NCBI GenBank assembly: GCA_948467735.1
Contig: CAOKFN010000012.1
Coordinates: 31,424 to 95,423, forward strand
Source: an uncultured bacterium
Lineage (GTDB): Bacteria; Bacillota; Clostridia; Lachnospirales; Lachnospiraceae
DNA: 64,000 nucleotides
Direction of reading: 5' to 3'
Shown here: one piece after another, positions 9,441 through 17,335 of the stretch
Layout: the number at the start of each line of letters is the position of its first letter
Numbering within the stretch: position 1 is the stretch's first letter
Position numbers and translations under genes: made by a program
Notes under the pieces: model-generated
What the model was told of the DNA's origin: nothing
The model's input: only the letters and a program-made list of their open reading frames with translations
Databases searched by the model: none

Positions 9441-9469
9441 TTGCATATTTCCCGCCAATGTGCTAAAGT
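9441..9469 (+). promoter_or_regulatory. Promoter of the Rpn leader RNA (copy 1)
   Basis: TTGCAT (9441-9446) and TAAAGT (9464-9469) are separated by 17 bases, with TG one base before the -10. The same arrangement recurs at 17114-17142, and sequence similarity continues downstream, which supports real function. Confidence 0.7.
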
Positions 9470-9475
9470 ATAAGA

Positions 9476-9663
9476 GAAGCATATTAATTTCTTATTTCAT
9501 TGTGACATGCATCAGCCCGTCAGGATCGAAACCATCCAAGCGGGTTCTCGTTTATCAGAAAATCTATGCTTTGATATCGCAAAATAATAATTGAAAAGCA
9601 GAGGATTTTCAGATATTGGGGATTCCGTTTCCAAATTTTCCTCTGCGCAGAGGAAGGAATGGA
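9476..9663 (+). ncRNA. Structured 5' leader, copy 1 (candidate cis-regulatory RNA)
   Basis: The predicted leader of about 188 bases lies between the 9441 promoter and the Rpn start. AAGCATA (9477-9483) pairs with TATGCTT (9565-9571) to close a domain with an internal GGAT..ATCC hairpin. The 3' strand of that stem can instead pair with AAAGCA downstream, extended by GAAAATC with GATTTTC. Near the gene, CCTCTGC (9640-9646) can pair with GCAGAGG at 9647-9653, which covers the ribosome site. Alternatively it can pair with GCAGAGG at 9598-9604, which would free it. The same set of alternatives can be drawn for the divergent copy before manC. It does not match any riboswitch class I can recall. Confidence 0.6.
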
Positions 9664-10584
9664 ATGGGCATTATATCTTTAAAGTATGACTTTGCTTTCA
9701 AACATATTATGCGCAATGAATTGGTGCGCAGGCATTTTATCAGCGATGTACTGGGAATTCCGCTATCGGAAATCCGCTCCGTCCGACTTGTCAACCCGTT
9801 TTTATGGAAACGACGCAGGCGGCTGAAGGAGGGCATTCTTGATATTCTTCTGGAATTAAACGACGATGCCAAAATAAATATAGAGCTGCAGATCAAATCT
9901 TTAAAACACTGGGATCGCCGGGTATTGTTTTATCTGTCAAAAATGTTCACGGAAAGCCTTCTGTCCGGTGAAAAATACACAAAGCTGAAAAAGTGTATCA
10001 GCATCAGTATTTTGGATTTCAATCTGGATGCCCGGCCGGAATATCACAGGGTCTACCGCCTGCGCGATAAGGAAGGCTTTGAATTTTCCGACATGTTTGA
10101 GATACATATCATTGAGCTGGGAAAGACCCCCAGCGGCAGAGATAAGATGGACGACTGGATTCGCTTGTTCAATGCCAAAACGCAAGACGATCTGGACAAT
10201 CTCCAGACGGATAATCCCGGCATATTGGAAGCAGTCAACGAGGTGAAGCTAATGGGACTGGTAAAAGGATTCTTGGCAGAATATGAAGCCCATATGAAAA
10301 GCGTTCGGGATAGAAACGCCCGCGACGATTATGTGCGTGAGCAAGGCATAGAAATCGGTACCATAAAAGGCATGGATATCGGCAGAATCGGTTTAGTCCG
10401 AAAGAAAGCCGCCAAAAACATTTCCGCCCACGAGACTGCGGAATTTTTGGAGGAAGATAGTTCCTTCATTGAAGAGCTGTATCGTTTGATTCAATCTCAT
10501 CCCGACTGGAACGACGAGAAAATATATTATGAGTTTCACGAGAAGAACAAATCCATTCCCTGCGATACAGAGAAAAACGAATGA
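9664..10584 (+). CDS. Rpn family recombination-promoting nuclease / PD-(D/E)XK transposase-like protein
   Basis: This 306-residue protein starts at the ATG at 9664, behind AGAGGAAGGA. An in-frame ATG at 9616 would place 16 unconserved residues before the family's usual beginning. The opening SLKYDFAFKHIM, the following DILLELNDDAKINIELQ (the D..E-x-Q variant of the nuclease core) and KRRLFYLSKM-like helices are typical of the Rpn/PDDEXK_2 group. Rpn proteins are DNA endonucleases that raise recombination in E. coli, and are also described as phage-defence factors. The gene is convergent with, and one base from, the Ig-like membrane protein gene. It is preceded by the structured leader, which suggests control of translation. 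Confidence 0.85.
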   Translation: MGIISLKYDFAFKHIMRNELVRRHFISDVLGIPLSEIRSVRLVNPFLWKRRRRLKEGILDILLELNDDAKINIELQIKSLKHWDRRVLFYLSKMFTESLLSGEKYTKLKKCISISILDFNLDARPEYHRVYRLRDKEGFEFSDMFEIHIIELGKTPSGRDKMDDWIRLFNAKTQDDLDNLQTDNPGILEAVNEVKLMGLVKGFLAEYEAHMKSVRDRNARDDYVREQGIEIGTIKGMDIGRIGLVRKKAAKNISAHETAEFLEEDSSFIEELYRLIQSHPDWNDEKIYYEFHEKNKSIPCDTEKNE

Positions 10585-10585
10585 T

Positions 10586-11542
10586 TCAAAAACCACTCGT
10601 TCCCTCTAAAATATTGATTACTTCCAGCGTAACGAAATCCTCTTCCCTCGCCGCCTCATATACCCCCGCCTCATTTTTCAGACTGGCATAAATTTTCCAC
10701 TTTCCCGTTTCCGTATATACGAAAAAGGCGCCGTCCTCCATGGGCCTTTTGAATATCTCGCCGGAAGGAGCTTCCGCGCAGATTTCGATTTCCTCAACAT
10801 CGTCGTTATAGGGCTCCACATATACATAAAATATCTCTCCAAGACAGACCTTATCCGTGCTGAGTGAAATCGCATATCCCGTCGGCGCATCCCTGACTGT
10901 AATAAGACATACCGCTGACTGGGCACGGTTGTTTCGGGAAGCCTGCGCAGTAATCTCGGCTGTCCCCGGCGCCAGTGCCGTAACGGTTCCATCCTCCTCA
11001 ACCTTCGCCACTGTTTCATCACTTGAAATCCAACAGACCTTATGATCCCTGCTGTTATCAGAATATAATACAACCGCACTTAAAGTCTCTTCCTCATTGC
11101 TGCGCATATCAAGGCTTGTCTTATTTAACACCACTTCCGTAATCGTAACTGGTTCCGGCGTATCTGCTTTCTGCGCATCATCCTCGGAATTATTAATTAT
11201 CACCGTATTGCCGGAGCCCGCAAATACCACGCCCTCCCCTGATACATTCTGAACGGTTCCGCCGCCGTTTCCCGCACTGTCCCCGCCGTTCCCTATTGTA
11301 TTCCCTCCGTCCTGCTCGACAACCTCCTGTTCTCTCCGATATAAATCATATTGTTCCTTCAAGTACATTGTTGATACCAAAAATGCAATTCCACAGACAA
11401 TATACAAGGATTTTCTTACGCCTCCGCCTCCAAATTTGGTTTTGAACGCGTCGGCGATTGCCAGCAGACCCGCCATAATTCCAATAATCGCTGCCGCCGA
11501 CTGCCAGAAATGCTCTAAGGTGTATTGAATGAAACTATCCAT
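10586..11542 (-). CDS. Membrane-anchored protein with a bacterial Ig-like (Big2) domain
   Basis: This 318-residue protein begins with two hydrophobic segments (about residues 14-32 and 45-62), which anchor it in the membrane. A Gly/Asn-rich spacer follows (about residues 75-120, with GNGGDSAGNGGG). Then comes a Big2-type Ig-like domain (about residues 130-215: VTITEVVLNKTSLDM, WISSDETVAKVEEDGTVTA, GTAEITAQA) and a second beta-rich domain to the end. Big2 domains usually act as cell-surface spacers or adhesion modules. The predicted topology puts the C-terminal domains outside. Its 3' end meets the Rpn gene tail to tail. The upstream region carries the second palindromic repeat and a relic of a peptidase gene, so its operon partners are unclear. 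Confidence 0.7.
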   Translation of the reverse strand: MDSFIQYTLEHFWQSAAAIIGIMAGLLAIADAFKTKFGGGGVRKSLYIVCGIAFLVSTMYLKEQYDLYRREQEVVEQDGGNTIGNGGDSAGNGGGTVQNVSGEGVVFAGSGNTVIINNSEDDAQKADTPEPVTITEVVLNKTSLDMRSNEEETLSAVVLYSDNSRDHKVCWISSDETVAKVEEDGTVTALAPGTAEITAQASRNNRAQSAVCLITVRDAPTGYAISLSTDKVCLGEIFYVYVEPYNDDVEEIEICAEAPSGEIFKRPMEDGAFFVYTETGKWKIYASLKNEAGVYEAAREEDFVTLEVINILEGTSGF

Positions 11543-11581
11543 ATGAATTCTCCCTCATGTATCAAGTAAAATAACTTTTGA

Positions 11582-11611
11582 CTACAGGGGCGCAAAGCGG
11601 TTCCTGTAGTA
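11582..11611. repeat. Short palindromic repeat, copy 2
   Basis: ACTACAGG (11582-11589) pairs with CCTGTAGT (11604-11611). The core CAAAGCGGTTCC resembles CCAAGCGGCTCC of the copy at 9176-9206. Confidence 0.5.
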
Positions 11612-11767
11612 TAACTTATCCGAACTTGTTTCTCATATATGAAAATCGTGCTTCTTCAGAATTGATCCAAACGGTTAGACCAACAGCGAATTCCCCTTTG
11701 TCCTATCATAACCCCGGTTCGACCTAATCAAAATGACATGTTACTTGCTTTTGCTGCCAGTAATATA

Positions 11768-11876
11768 TCATCCTCCTTGTTTAAGCAGAGGCTGCATGCT
11801 GTCTCCTGTGATATTCAAAAGCAGTTTTCCCTTCGCTTCCAACGGTTTCTTTCACTTCGTTCCTGCCCGGTTCCAT
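11768..11876 (-). pseudogene. Relic of an S24/S26 signal-peptidase-like gene (copy A)
   Basis: One minus-strand frame reads LEAKGKLLLNITGDSMQPLLKQGG and then stops at 11768. The LNITGDSMQPLL segment is the catalytic-serine region (Ser-Met) of small S24/S26-type peptidases. The stretch is too short for an enzyme, and the ATG at 11876 is in a different frame. The DNA is closely similar to the better-preserved but frameshifted copy at 16525-16911. A further segment like the 5' region of that copy lies at 11689-11765. This is a fragment left by duplication and deletion. Confidence 0.65.
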
Positions 11877-11914
11877 CCGCGAATTCCTCTTTGGGCATTA
11901 GGAATAATCTAATC

Positions 11915-13894
11915 TCAATTTCTCTCATTCAGATACAGCTGCACCCTGTTTTCTATCATTTCGCACACTTCTTCTATGCCCTTTTTGCCTGCGAAATAAA
12001 ACCGGGCCTCTTCAGCAATAATTTTCAGAATCGGCGCCGTCCGCATAGGAAGCTGCCTTGCCCCTTCCAAAGCCGCCGTCAGGTCTTCCGCCTGCGCTCT
12101 TGTCACCTTCCCATAGGTGACAATCCATTTTCCCTCCTCGTGAGGACGGCCGCTGTCAGCAATCGCCTCCTCCTTCAGCGTCTCAAACACCTCCCTATGG
12201 ACAGGAAAATAAAATGAATAATTATTTTTCGCGCTAATCGTCTTCTGCACTTCCTCCCCCAGAAGGAAGCTGATAAATTCCCATGCGCCCTCCTTCCGGC
12301 CGGAGCCTGCGTTCACTGCCAGAAACGTCCCACGGGACAGTTCATGACTCCCGTCGTCAAACAGGTATCCCACGGACACCCTCCCGGCGCTGTCCAGCTT
12401 CTCGGCGCTGTCAATCCAAGTAAAGCTCATAAAATTCCTGTCGCCCGAAATGGCAGGATAACTGTTCGTCTCAGAGTCCCCATACCGCCCTGCCGCTTTC
12501 AGCAGCTTTGCGAACAATTCCGTATCAAAATCACAGGTCCTCCGCTCCCAGTCCAGCATCCCCCACAGATTTTCCGACCCCTGTAAGAAATACTCAAGGA
12601 CTCTGTCCGCCTCCCAGCCTTCCCTGAACACCGCCTTCCCGTCATAGGCGAGCATGCTGTCAGCCAGTGCCTCAATATGCTCCGGCCCTGCGTCGCTCCC
12701 CGTTACCTTCCTGTCAAACCAGACGCCCTCCACTTCGGCAGTCACATTCACGCCGTATACCCTCCCGCCGTCCTGCCATCCGGCAAATGCAAACGGGAAA
12801 TAATCCGCCTCTTTTATGCCGGATTTCTCCATAAAGGGACGCAGATCCTCGAAAGCGCCCTTTCTCATAAGGCTGTATGCGTCGTTCACCGAGCTGCTGA
12901 AAATAATGTCCGCCCCTTTCCCGACGGCAAGCTCCATATCCGTCCGCTCGCAGAACTCCTGCATATCCGTCCCCTGCTCCCATTCCTCCAATACAATGTA
13001 ATACTCTGAACTCTTCTGGTTAAACCGGACCGCCTGCGCCTTCATCCATTCGCTGAAATAAATGCCCCGCATCGAGACAATCGCCCTGTCCTCATCCACC
13101 CTTGACAGCCGCAGCGTTTCCGCAGTCCCGTCGTTCCACAAAAGTTCCGTTCCTCCGCTCTCCGACGCCTGAAACGCCTCTATCTTCACTGCTCCGACGC
13201 TTTTCCACACATAGGACGTCCCTGTAAACCCCATGCGGCAGGTCATGCCCCCGTCCTCCATGTCCACTTCCCACAGGCCGTCGCTCTTCAAAAGAAGGAG
13301 TGAATTCCCTTCCGCCCCGATATATTGGTTCCCGACGCCGCGCAGCACAACGCTTTCCATCATGTCAATCGTGCCTGTATCGGGATCAAGCTCCGCAATC
13401 CTATCCTTCCCATCCTCGACCAAAAGCAGCACAATCCTGCCGTCCGCAAGCTGGCAGATATCCTTTACAATTTCCCCTGTCCGTCTGAAGAAAACTTCCC
13501 GCCCTTCCTCGTCAAGCCTCTGGACTCCATTCGCCCTCAGAATGAAGCACCGTCCTTCCTTGTCCAGCCACCATTTCCCGCTGAGGTATTCATAAGGGAT
13601 GTCTGCAAGAAAAAGCTCCCTGCTTCCATCCTCCCTGTGCAGGAATATATCCGCTTCCATAACAACTGCCCCGTCTTCCCCGATAAGCGTTTTGTCCGCC
13701 CAGAACTGCACCCTTTCCCCTTGGTAATACTGCATGCCCAGAAGAATGTATTTTGTCGTTTCTTCTATGTCAAATATCTGCTCCGTCTCACTGCGGATAT
13801 CAAAGTATTCCACGGCTTTCGTCTCCCTCCCGCCGCAGCCTGCGAGGAATGCAGTGCAGAGAAAAAGAATCGGGAGAAAAAGTATTTTTTTCAT
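11915..13894 (-). CDS. Lipoprotein: propeller-like N-terminal domain fused to an extracellular solute-binding domain
   Basis: The start is taken at the ATG at 13894 (AAAGGA six bases upstream), giving 659 residues. The signal peptide ends in a lipobox (FLAGC, Cys about 19), so the protein is lipid-anchored outside. Residues from about 30 to 270 are repetitive beta-strand segments with DGR/EDG turns, propeller-like (KDICQLADGRIVLLLVEDG, ELDPDTGTID). Residues from about 280 to 640 resemble the family 1 ABC solute-binding fold (MKAQAVRFNQKSSEYYI, ADIIFSS, EGVWFDRKV, WEFISFLLGEEVQ). No permease genes adjoin it, so it may sense or hold a ligand and not serve import. The leader and signal peptide are nearly identical to those of the lipoprotein gene at 14708, implying duplication of the 5' end. 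Confidence 0.75.
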   Translation of the reverse strand: MKKILFLPILFLCTAFLAGCGGRETKAVEYFDIRSETEQIFDIEETTKYILLGMQYYQGERVQFWADKTLIGEDGAVVMEADIFLHREDGSRELFLADIPYEYLSGKWWLDKEGRCFILRANGVQRLDEEGREVFFRRTGEIVKDICQLADGRIVLLLVEDGKDRIAELDPDTGTIDMMESVVLRGVGNQYIGAEGNSLLLLKSDGLWEVDMEDGGMTCRMGFTGTSYVWKSVGAVKIEAFQASESGGTELLWNDGTAETLRLSRVDEDRAIVSMRGIYFSEWMKAQAVRFNQKSSEYYIVLEEWEQGTDMQEFCERTDMELAVGKGADIIFSSSVNDAYSLMRKGAFEDLRPFMEKSGIKEADYFPFAFAGWQDGGRVYGVNVTAEVEGVWFDRKVTGSDAGPEHIEALADSMLAYDGKAVFREGWEADRVLEYFLQGSENLWGMLDWERRTCDFDTELFAKLLKAAGRYGDSETNSYPAISGDRNFMSFTWIDSAEKLDSAGRVSVGYLFDDGSHELSRGTFLAVNAGSGRKEGAWEFISFLLGEEVQKTISAKNNYSFYFPVHREVFETLKEEAIADSGRPHEEGKWIVTYGKVTRAQAEDLTAALEGARQLPMRTAPILKIIAEEARFYFAGKKGIEEVCEMIENRVQLYLNERN

Positions 13895-13930
13895 AAATAT
13901 TCCTTTCATTTCATAACCGTTCTTTGCCTT

Positions 13931-14653
13931 TTACCATATAAATGCCTGCCTGAAATGATTTTCATTTGCCTGATACAACATATCTATCGGATACCAGCGG
14001 TTTCCCAGCCCCGGGCCATATGGATCAGTTATCCTTATCTCTTTTACATCCAATGCGGCTTTTTTATATCCGCTGACATTTACAAAATGGCCGCTGCTTT
14101 TATATGGCCATCCCTTCACGTTTTCCGTGTTAATATCCAGCACAGCAGGGCGTCCCATATCTATAGAAATGCATATTCTCTCGCTCCAATAGCCTTTTGA
14201 CGTGATATCGTCATATATGTATTCATGGCTTAATCCGGAATGGTTATTCAGCACCGCCGGGATATTCGTCATCACCGTACCGGCTGTAGTAGTTCCCAAT
14301 TCTTCCGCATAATCTGCCTGTTCCAAAGAACTTCCAGTGATATAATTCAACACCTGCTTAACTGTCGCAGGCCCACAGTAGTAATCTTCCGCCTGCTCGA
14401 ACTCCTGCACATTAATAGTGACCTCCTTCGGCACTACAATGGCATACGGCTCAGCCATCCTGCCAGCAAGGATTTCTTCCACCTCCGCATTCTTTTGATC
14501 CTTAAGATCCAAATACTCCTGTGTAACCGTCCAATCCCCAAGCGCACCATTACAGTCTCCATTCATACTCTGTGCATGCACGGATAAAGCGCCTGTTGAA
14601 AATACCCAAAAACTTATACCTAATGCTGTCATGCCGCTCAATTTTGTTTTCAT
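13931..14653 (-). CDS. Secreted C39-like cysteine peptidase
   Basis: The start at 14653 has a strong ribosome site (GGAGAAGGAGG), giving 240 residues with a cleavable signal peptide (about residues 1-27, ending HAQS). The papain-like C39 catalytic set is visible: Cys93 in DYYCGPATVKQVLNYI, His189 in SSGHFVNVSGY and Asp210 in ITDPYG. C39-type proteases cut leader peptides when fused to ABC transporters. Stand-alone secreted C39-like proteins of this size are common in Clostridia and mostly uncharacterised. It lies 36 bp upstream of the solute-binding lipoprotein gene and 54 bp downstream of another lipoprotein gene, so an operon is likely. Whether it processes the small Cys/His-rich protein encoded further upstream is only a positional guess. 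Confidence 0.75.
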   Translation of the reverse strand: MKTKLSGMTALGISFWVFSTGALSVHAQSMNGDCNGALGDWTVTQEYLDLKDQKNAEVEEILAGRMAEPYAIVVPKEVTINVQEFEQAEDYYCGPATVKQVLNYITGSSLEQADYAEELGTTTAGTVMTNIPAVLNNHSGLSHEYIYDDITSKGYWSERICISIDMGRPAVLDINTENVKGWPYKSSGHFVNVSGYKKAALDVKEIRITDPYGPGLGNRWYPIDMLYQANENHFRQAFIW

Positions 14654-14707
14654 ACTTCCTCCTTCTCCATATAAATGGCATCTAAATCCCATAACTTGGC
14701 CTTTTTC

Positions 14708-15991
14708 CTATTTTAAAATCAAAAAACATAATAAGGCGTTTTCTTTATCTACATAATAAATCTTTCCATCCGCCAATACTACATTTGAGCTTTTCATCCC
14801 TTTCTCCGGAATCGAATAAGCCGACTTCTGCATCCTCTCCACGTCCAGAATCAAAATATTTTCCTGCGCGGTATATCCTGCCGCACATCCATCCCTCAAT
14901 TCCTTCAGCCAGAGCAAGTCGTTGGTAGTGTACAGCTCATACATTTTGCAGAAGTTCAGTTCGTCCCCCTGACGCCGATAGAATTCTCCAGAGACGCTCA
15001 GCGGAGCCTCGTAAGCGTAAATACAGCGGACAATGTAATCCCTGCCTCCTGACAAAAAGTGGGATTTATTGGGCGGGTTCAGAACTATGTCGGCGCTTTC
15101 CGTCTCAAAATCATAATAATATACTGCGGCGCTTCCTTCTGCGTCCAGATATTCATTCTCCAGGCTGATAATTTCATAATAAAATCCATCCGGCTCTACG
15201 CCGCCCCCATATAAAATATAATCGCCTGACATATTCCCTTTTCCATCTCTCGCCAATTCCCTTTTATCTATCTGTTTCACCAGATGATCCTCCAAACCCA
15301 CCGCTTCCATCACGCAGTACCCGTCTGCCTCATAGTTTACGATCAGATGTTCCGGCAGATCATAGACGATAGGCGCATGTGCCGAATCCTTGGAATATAT
15401 TTCCTGGACCTGCCCGTCCAGACTGATTTCATCTATCCGAAACGGTCGGCCTTCCTTCTCTGAGGTTTCCAATACCAACAGGTATATTTTATCTTTTATC
15501 ATGGAACGATAATACCATAGGCTTCCTTCTTCCAGACTGTAAATTGCCTCCGGCTCCGCATCCTCCTCTAAAAAGTCCAACTTATAAATTGAAAGCCCCC
15601 TCTCTTTATAGGAAATGTAATACAGCCTGTTTTCCCAAACGCCCAGCAGCTCATCCATATCCTCAAAAGATATACGGTGTGACAGCCCAATCTTTTGGAT
15701 CGTTTCCAGATAATTCTCTTCAAAAGGGACTGTCGGAAGAAGCTCCGCCACAGTCCGTTCCAAGACCGCCGTCCCCTCCTGCCCCGAATCCTGTACAGTC
15801 TCCTTGCTCGAATCCTGTACGCTCTCCTGGCTCAAATCCGGACTGATCTCCGGTCCCGAATTCTCCCCGCCAGCTTCCGTCGGTTCAATCTTCTGTACCA
15901 AACTCATTGAATCATCCTCCCCGTTTCCGCTGCAGCCTGCAAGGAACGCAATGCAGAGAAAAAGAGCAGAAAAAAAACGTATTTTCTTCAT
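14708..15991 (-). CDS. Lipoprotein, beta-propeller-like, function unknown
   Basis: This 427-residue lipoprotein has a signal peptide ending in a lipobox (FLAGC, Cys20). A Ser/Glu/Gln-rich linker follows (about residues 25-75), with repeated SQESVQDSSKETVQDSGQE units. The rest consists of repeating beta segments with aromatic strands (RLYYISYKERGLSIYKLDF, KIYLLVLET, KIYYVDKENALL), as in PQQ/DUF5050-type propellers. No enzyme motif is visible. It is in line with the C39-like peptidase gene (54 bp downstream) and the 99-residue secreted protein gene (52 bp upstream). The ribosome site is AAAGGA, as in the 11915 gene. A surface sensor or scaffold role is possible. Confidence 0.7.
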   Translation of the reverse strand: MKKIRFFSALFLCIAFLAGCSGNGEDDSMSLVQKIEPTEAGGENSGPEISPDLSQESVQDSSKETVQDSGQEGTAVLERTVAELLPTVPFEENYLETIQKIGLSHRISFEDMDELLGVWENRLYYISYKERGLSIYKLDFLEEDAEPEAIYSLEEGSLWYYRSMIKDKIYLLVLETSEKEGRPFRIDEISLDGQVQEIYSKDSAHAPIVYDLPEHLIVNYEADGYCVMEAVGLEDHLVKQIDKRELARDGKGNMSGDYILYGGGVEPDGFYYEIISLENEYLDAEGSAAVYYYDFETESADIVLNPPNKSHFLSGGRDYIVRCIYAYEAPLSVSGEFYRRQGDELNFCKMYELYTTNDLLWLKELRDGCAAGYTAQENILILDVERMQKSAYSIPEKGMKSSNVVLADGKIYYVDKENALLCFLILK

Positions 15992-16043
15992 AGATATTCC
16001 TTTCGCTTCATGGAGGCCCCGCTGCCTTCAGCAGACAGCCTGC

Positions 16044-16343
16044 TTAATCATGTTCTACGGAATGATATTCCCGTTCAGCAGTAATATCTCCTGTTCCCAG
16101 CTCTTCGCCGCAGTGCGTGCATACCTCAACCGCTTTGTCAACCTCCCTTCTAACTTCACAAGCTACAATCTGGCACATTCCGTTCATACAATTGACCTCC
16201 GCCTCATGGTGGTGAAACGTCGTTTCTGTCCTAATCTGCAGACGTGTATTCGCATGGGAACAGCCTGAGGCGGCGGCCGCGTCCACCCTTGTACTGCCTG
16301 CAATAAACACTGTTATTAAAGCCATTACAAAAGCCTTTTTCAT
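16044..16343 (-). CDS. Small secreted Cys/His-rich protein
   Basis: This 99-residue protein has a clear signal peptide (about residues 1-24, ending VDAAAAS) and a GGAGAAA-type ribosome site. The mature part holds six cysteines, spaced GCSH..NCMNGMCQIVAC..CTHCGEE, and clustered histidines (TTFHHHEAE). This suggests metal binding or disulfide formation, including a zinc-ribbon-like C-x2-C pair. I know of similar small secreted proteins in Lachnospiraceae, but none with a proven role. It appears to be the first intact gene of the secreted-protein operon. It could be the exported substrate of the linked C39-like and S24-like peptidases or simply a metal-binding surface protein. Confidence 0.7.
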   Translation of the reverse strand: MKKAFVMALITVFIAGSTRVDAAAASGCSHANTRLQIRTETTFHHHEAEVNCMNGMCQIVACEVRREVDKAVEVCTHCGEELGTGDITAEREYHSVEHD

Positions 16344-16524
16344 TATAATTTTTCTCCTTCCTTTTTAAAGATATCATTTGCACTAAGTATCAGCCCTCCA
16401 TCTCAAACATTGAATAATTAATTACCTCATAAACATAACCTTGGCTTTCTATCCATTATACGGCTGCATGGCACACTTTTTCAGTTGGCTCACGCTTCTT
16501 CTCAAAGCAGCCCTGCACCTAATT

Positions 16525-16911
16525 TCAATATCTTCGTTCATGTCTGGGCAGCATGACCTCTCCCTGTTCGGACATAACCTCTGTAACTCTTCCTATCACA
16601 TCAAAACATTGAACTCTTTCTATCTGGAAGGAATTATCCCCTTTGCAGCAGCTATTTTCTTTCCGGATATACAGTGCTCTATGTACAAGCAGTCCATTTT
16701 CATATGCAAATACAACAACATCCCCTGCTTCTATATTCTCCGCCTTTTTTACCCTGATGCGTTCCCCTTGTTTGAGCAGAGGCTGCATGCTGTCCTGTGA
16801 CGTTCAAGAGCAGCTCCCCTTTCGCTTCCAGCCGTTTTTTAACAGTTTCGGCTGATGCAGGAGCATCCGAATATGTTCCTCTAAAAGTAATTCTTTCCTG
16901 CCCTGTTCCAT
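16525..16911 (-). pseudogene. Frameshifted S24/S26 signal-peptidase-like gene (copy B)
   Basis: The ATG at 16911 follows AAAGGGG and begins MEQGRKELLLEEHIR. The sense then passes into another frame (SDAPASAETVKKRLEAKGELLLNVTG) and returns to the first for SMQPLLKQGERIRVKK, continuing to 16525. The last part has the family layout: catalytic Ser-Met, GDVVVFAYENGLLVHRAL and GDNSFQIE. The second shift is explained by the loss of two bases: this copy reads GTCCTG near 16795 where copy A (11768-11876) reads GTCTCCTG. The two shifts compensate. The downstream 87-codon frame could in principle be translated alone from its Met, but it would lack the N-terminal strand. Confidence 0.7.
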
Positions 16912-17113
16912 CAGCGAATTCCCCTTTGTTTTATTTTATTCCCAGTTCATCCTTTCAGCAAGGTATCAAATTACTTGCATTTTTGCCAGCAGTTTGTCAC
17001 CCATTCCTTTTTCCTGTCTTATGATAGAATACGATAGTGAAATAACACACATATTTTCATAGTCAATGCCAATGCCAAAAGTAAATATCTTGAGATAAAA
17101 AAGAAAATATTTC

Positions 17114-17142
17114 TTGCATATCCTCCCTCTATATGTTAAGAT
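17114..17142 (+). promoter_or_regulatory. Promoter of the manC leader RNA (copy 2)
   Basis: TTGCAT (17114-17119) and TAAGAT (17137-17142) are spaced by 17 bases, with TG one base before the -10. This is the same layout as at 9441-9469. Confidence 0.7.
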
Positions 17143-17148
17143 ACATGC

Positions 17149-17335
17149 AAAGCATATTCATTTCTAATTCATTGCCACAGCGCATTCGCGGTCCGGCAGG
17201 ATGTATATCGTCCGGCAGGTTTCTTATTTATCGGAAAATCTATGCTTTTTATCACAAAATTACAGTTTAAAAGCAGGGGTTTTTCACATGTATGACGTTT
17301 TATCCGCGTATTTTCCTCTGCGAGAAGGAGGAACT
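17149..17335 (+). ncRNA. Structured 5' leader, copy 2 (candidate cis-regulatory RNA)
   Basis: AAAGCATA (17149-17156) pairs with TATGCTTT (17241-17248). The shared core TTATCRGAAAATCTATGC matches copy 1 at 9551-9569. Downstream, TTCCTC (17313-17318) can pair with GAGGAA (17328-17333), hiding the ribosome site of the small upstream frame. Alternatively CCTCTGC (17315-17321) can pair with GCAGGGG (17273-17279), with one G-U wobble where copy 1 has a Watson-Crick pair. Keeping both alternatives despite sequence divergence supports a switching RNA. Confidence 0.6.

Noticed and set aside
9476..9663. Known riboswitch classes as an explanation for the duplicated leader
   Set aside because: I compared it from memory with c-di-GMP, SAM, THF, fluoride, ykkC and preQ1 motifs and saw no match. 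A covariance-model search would be decisive.
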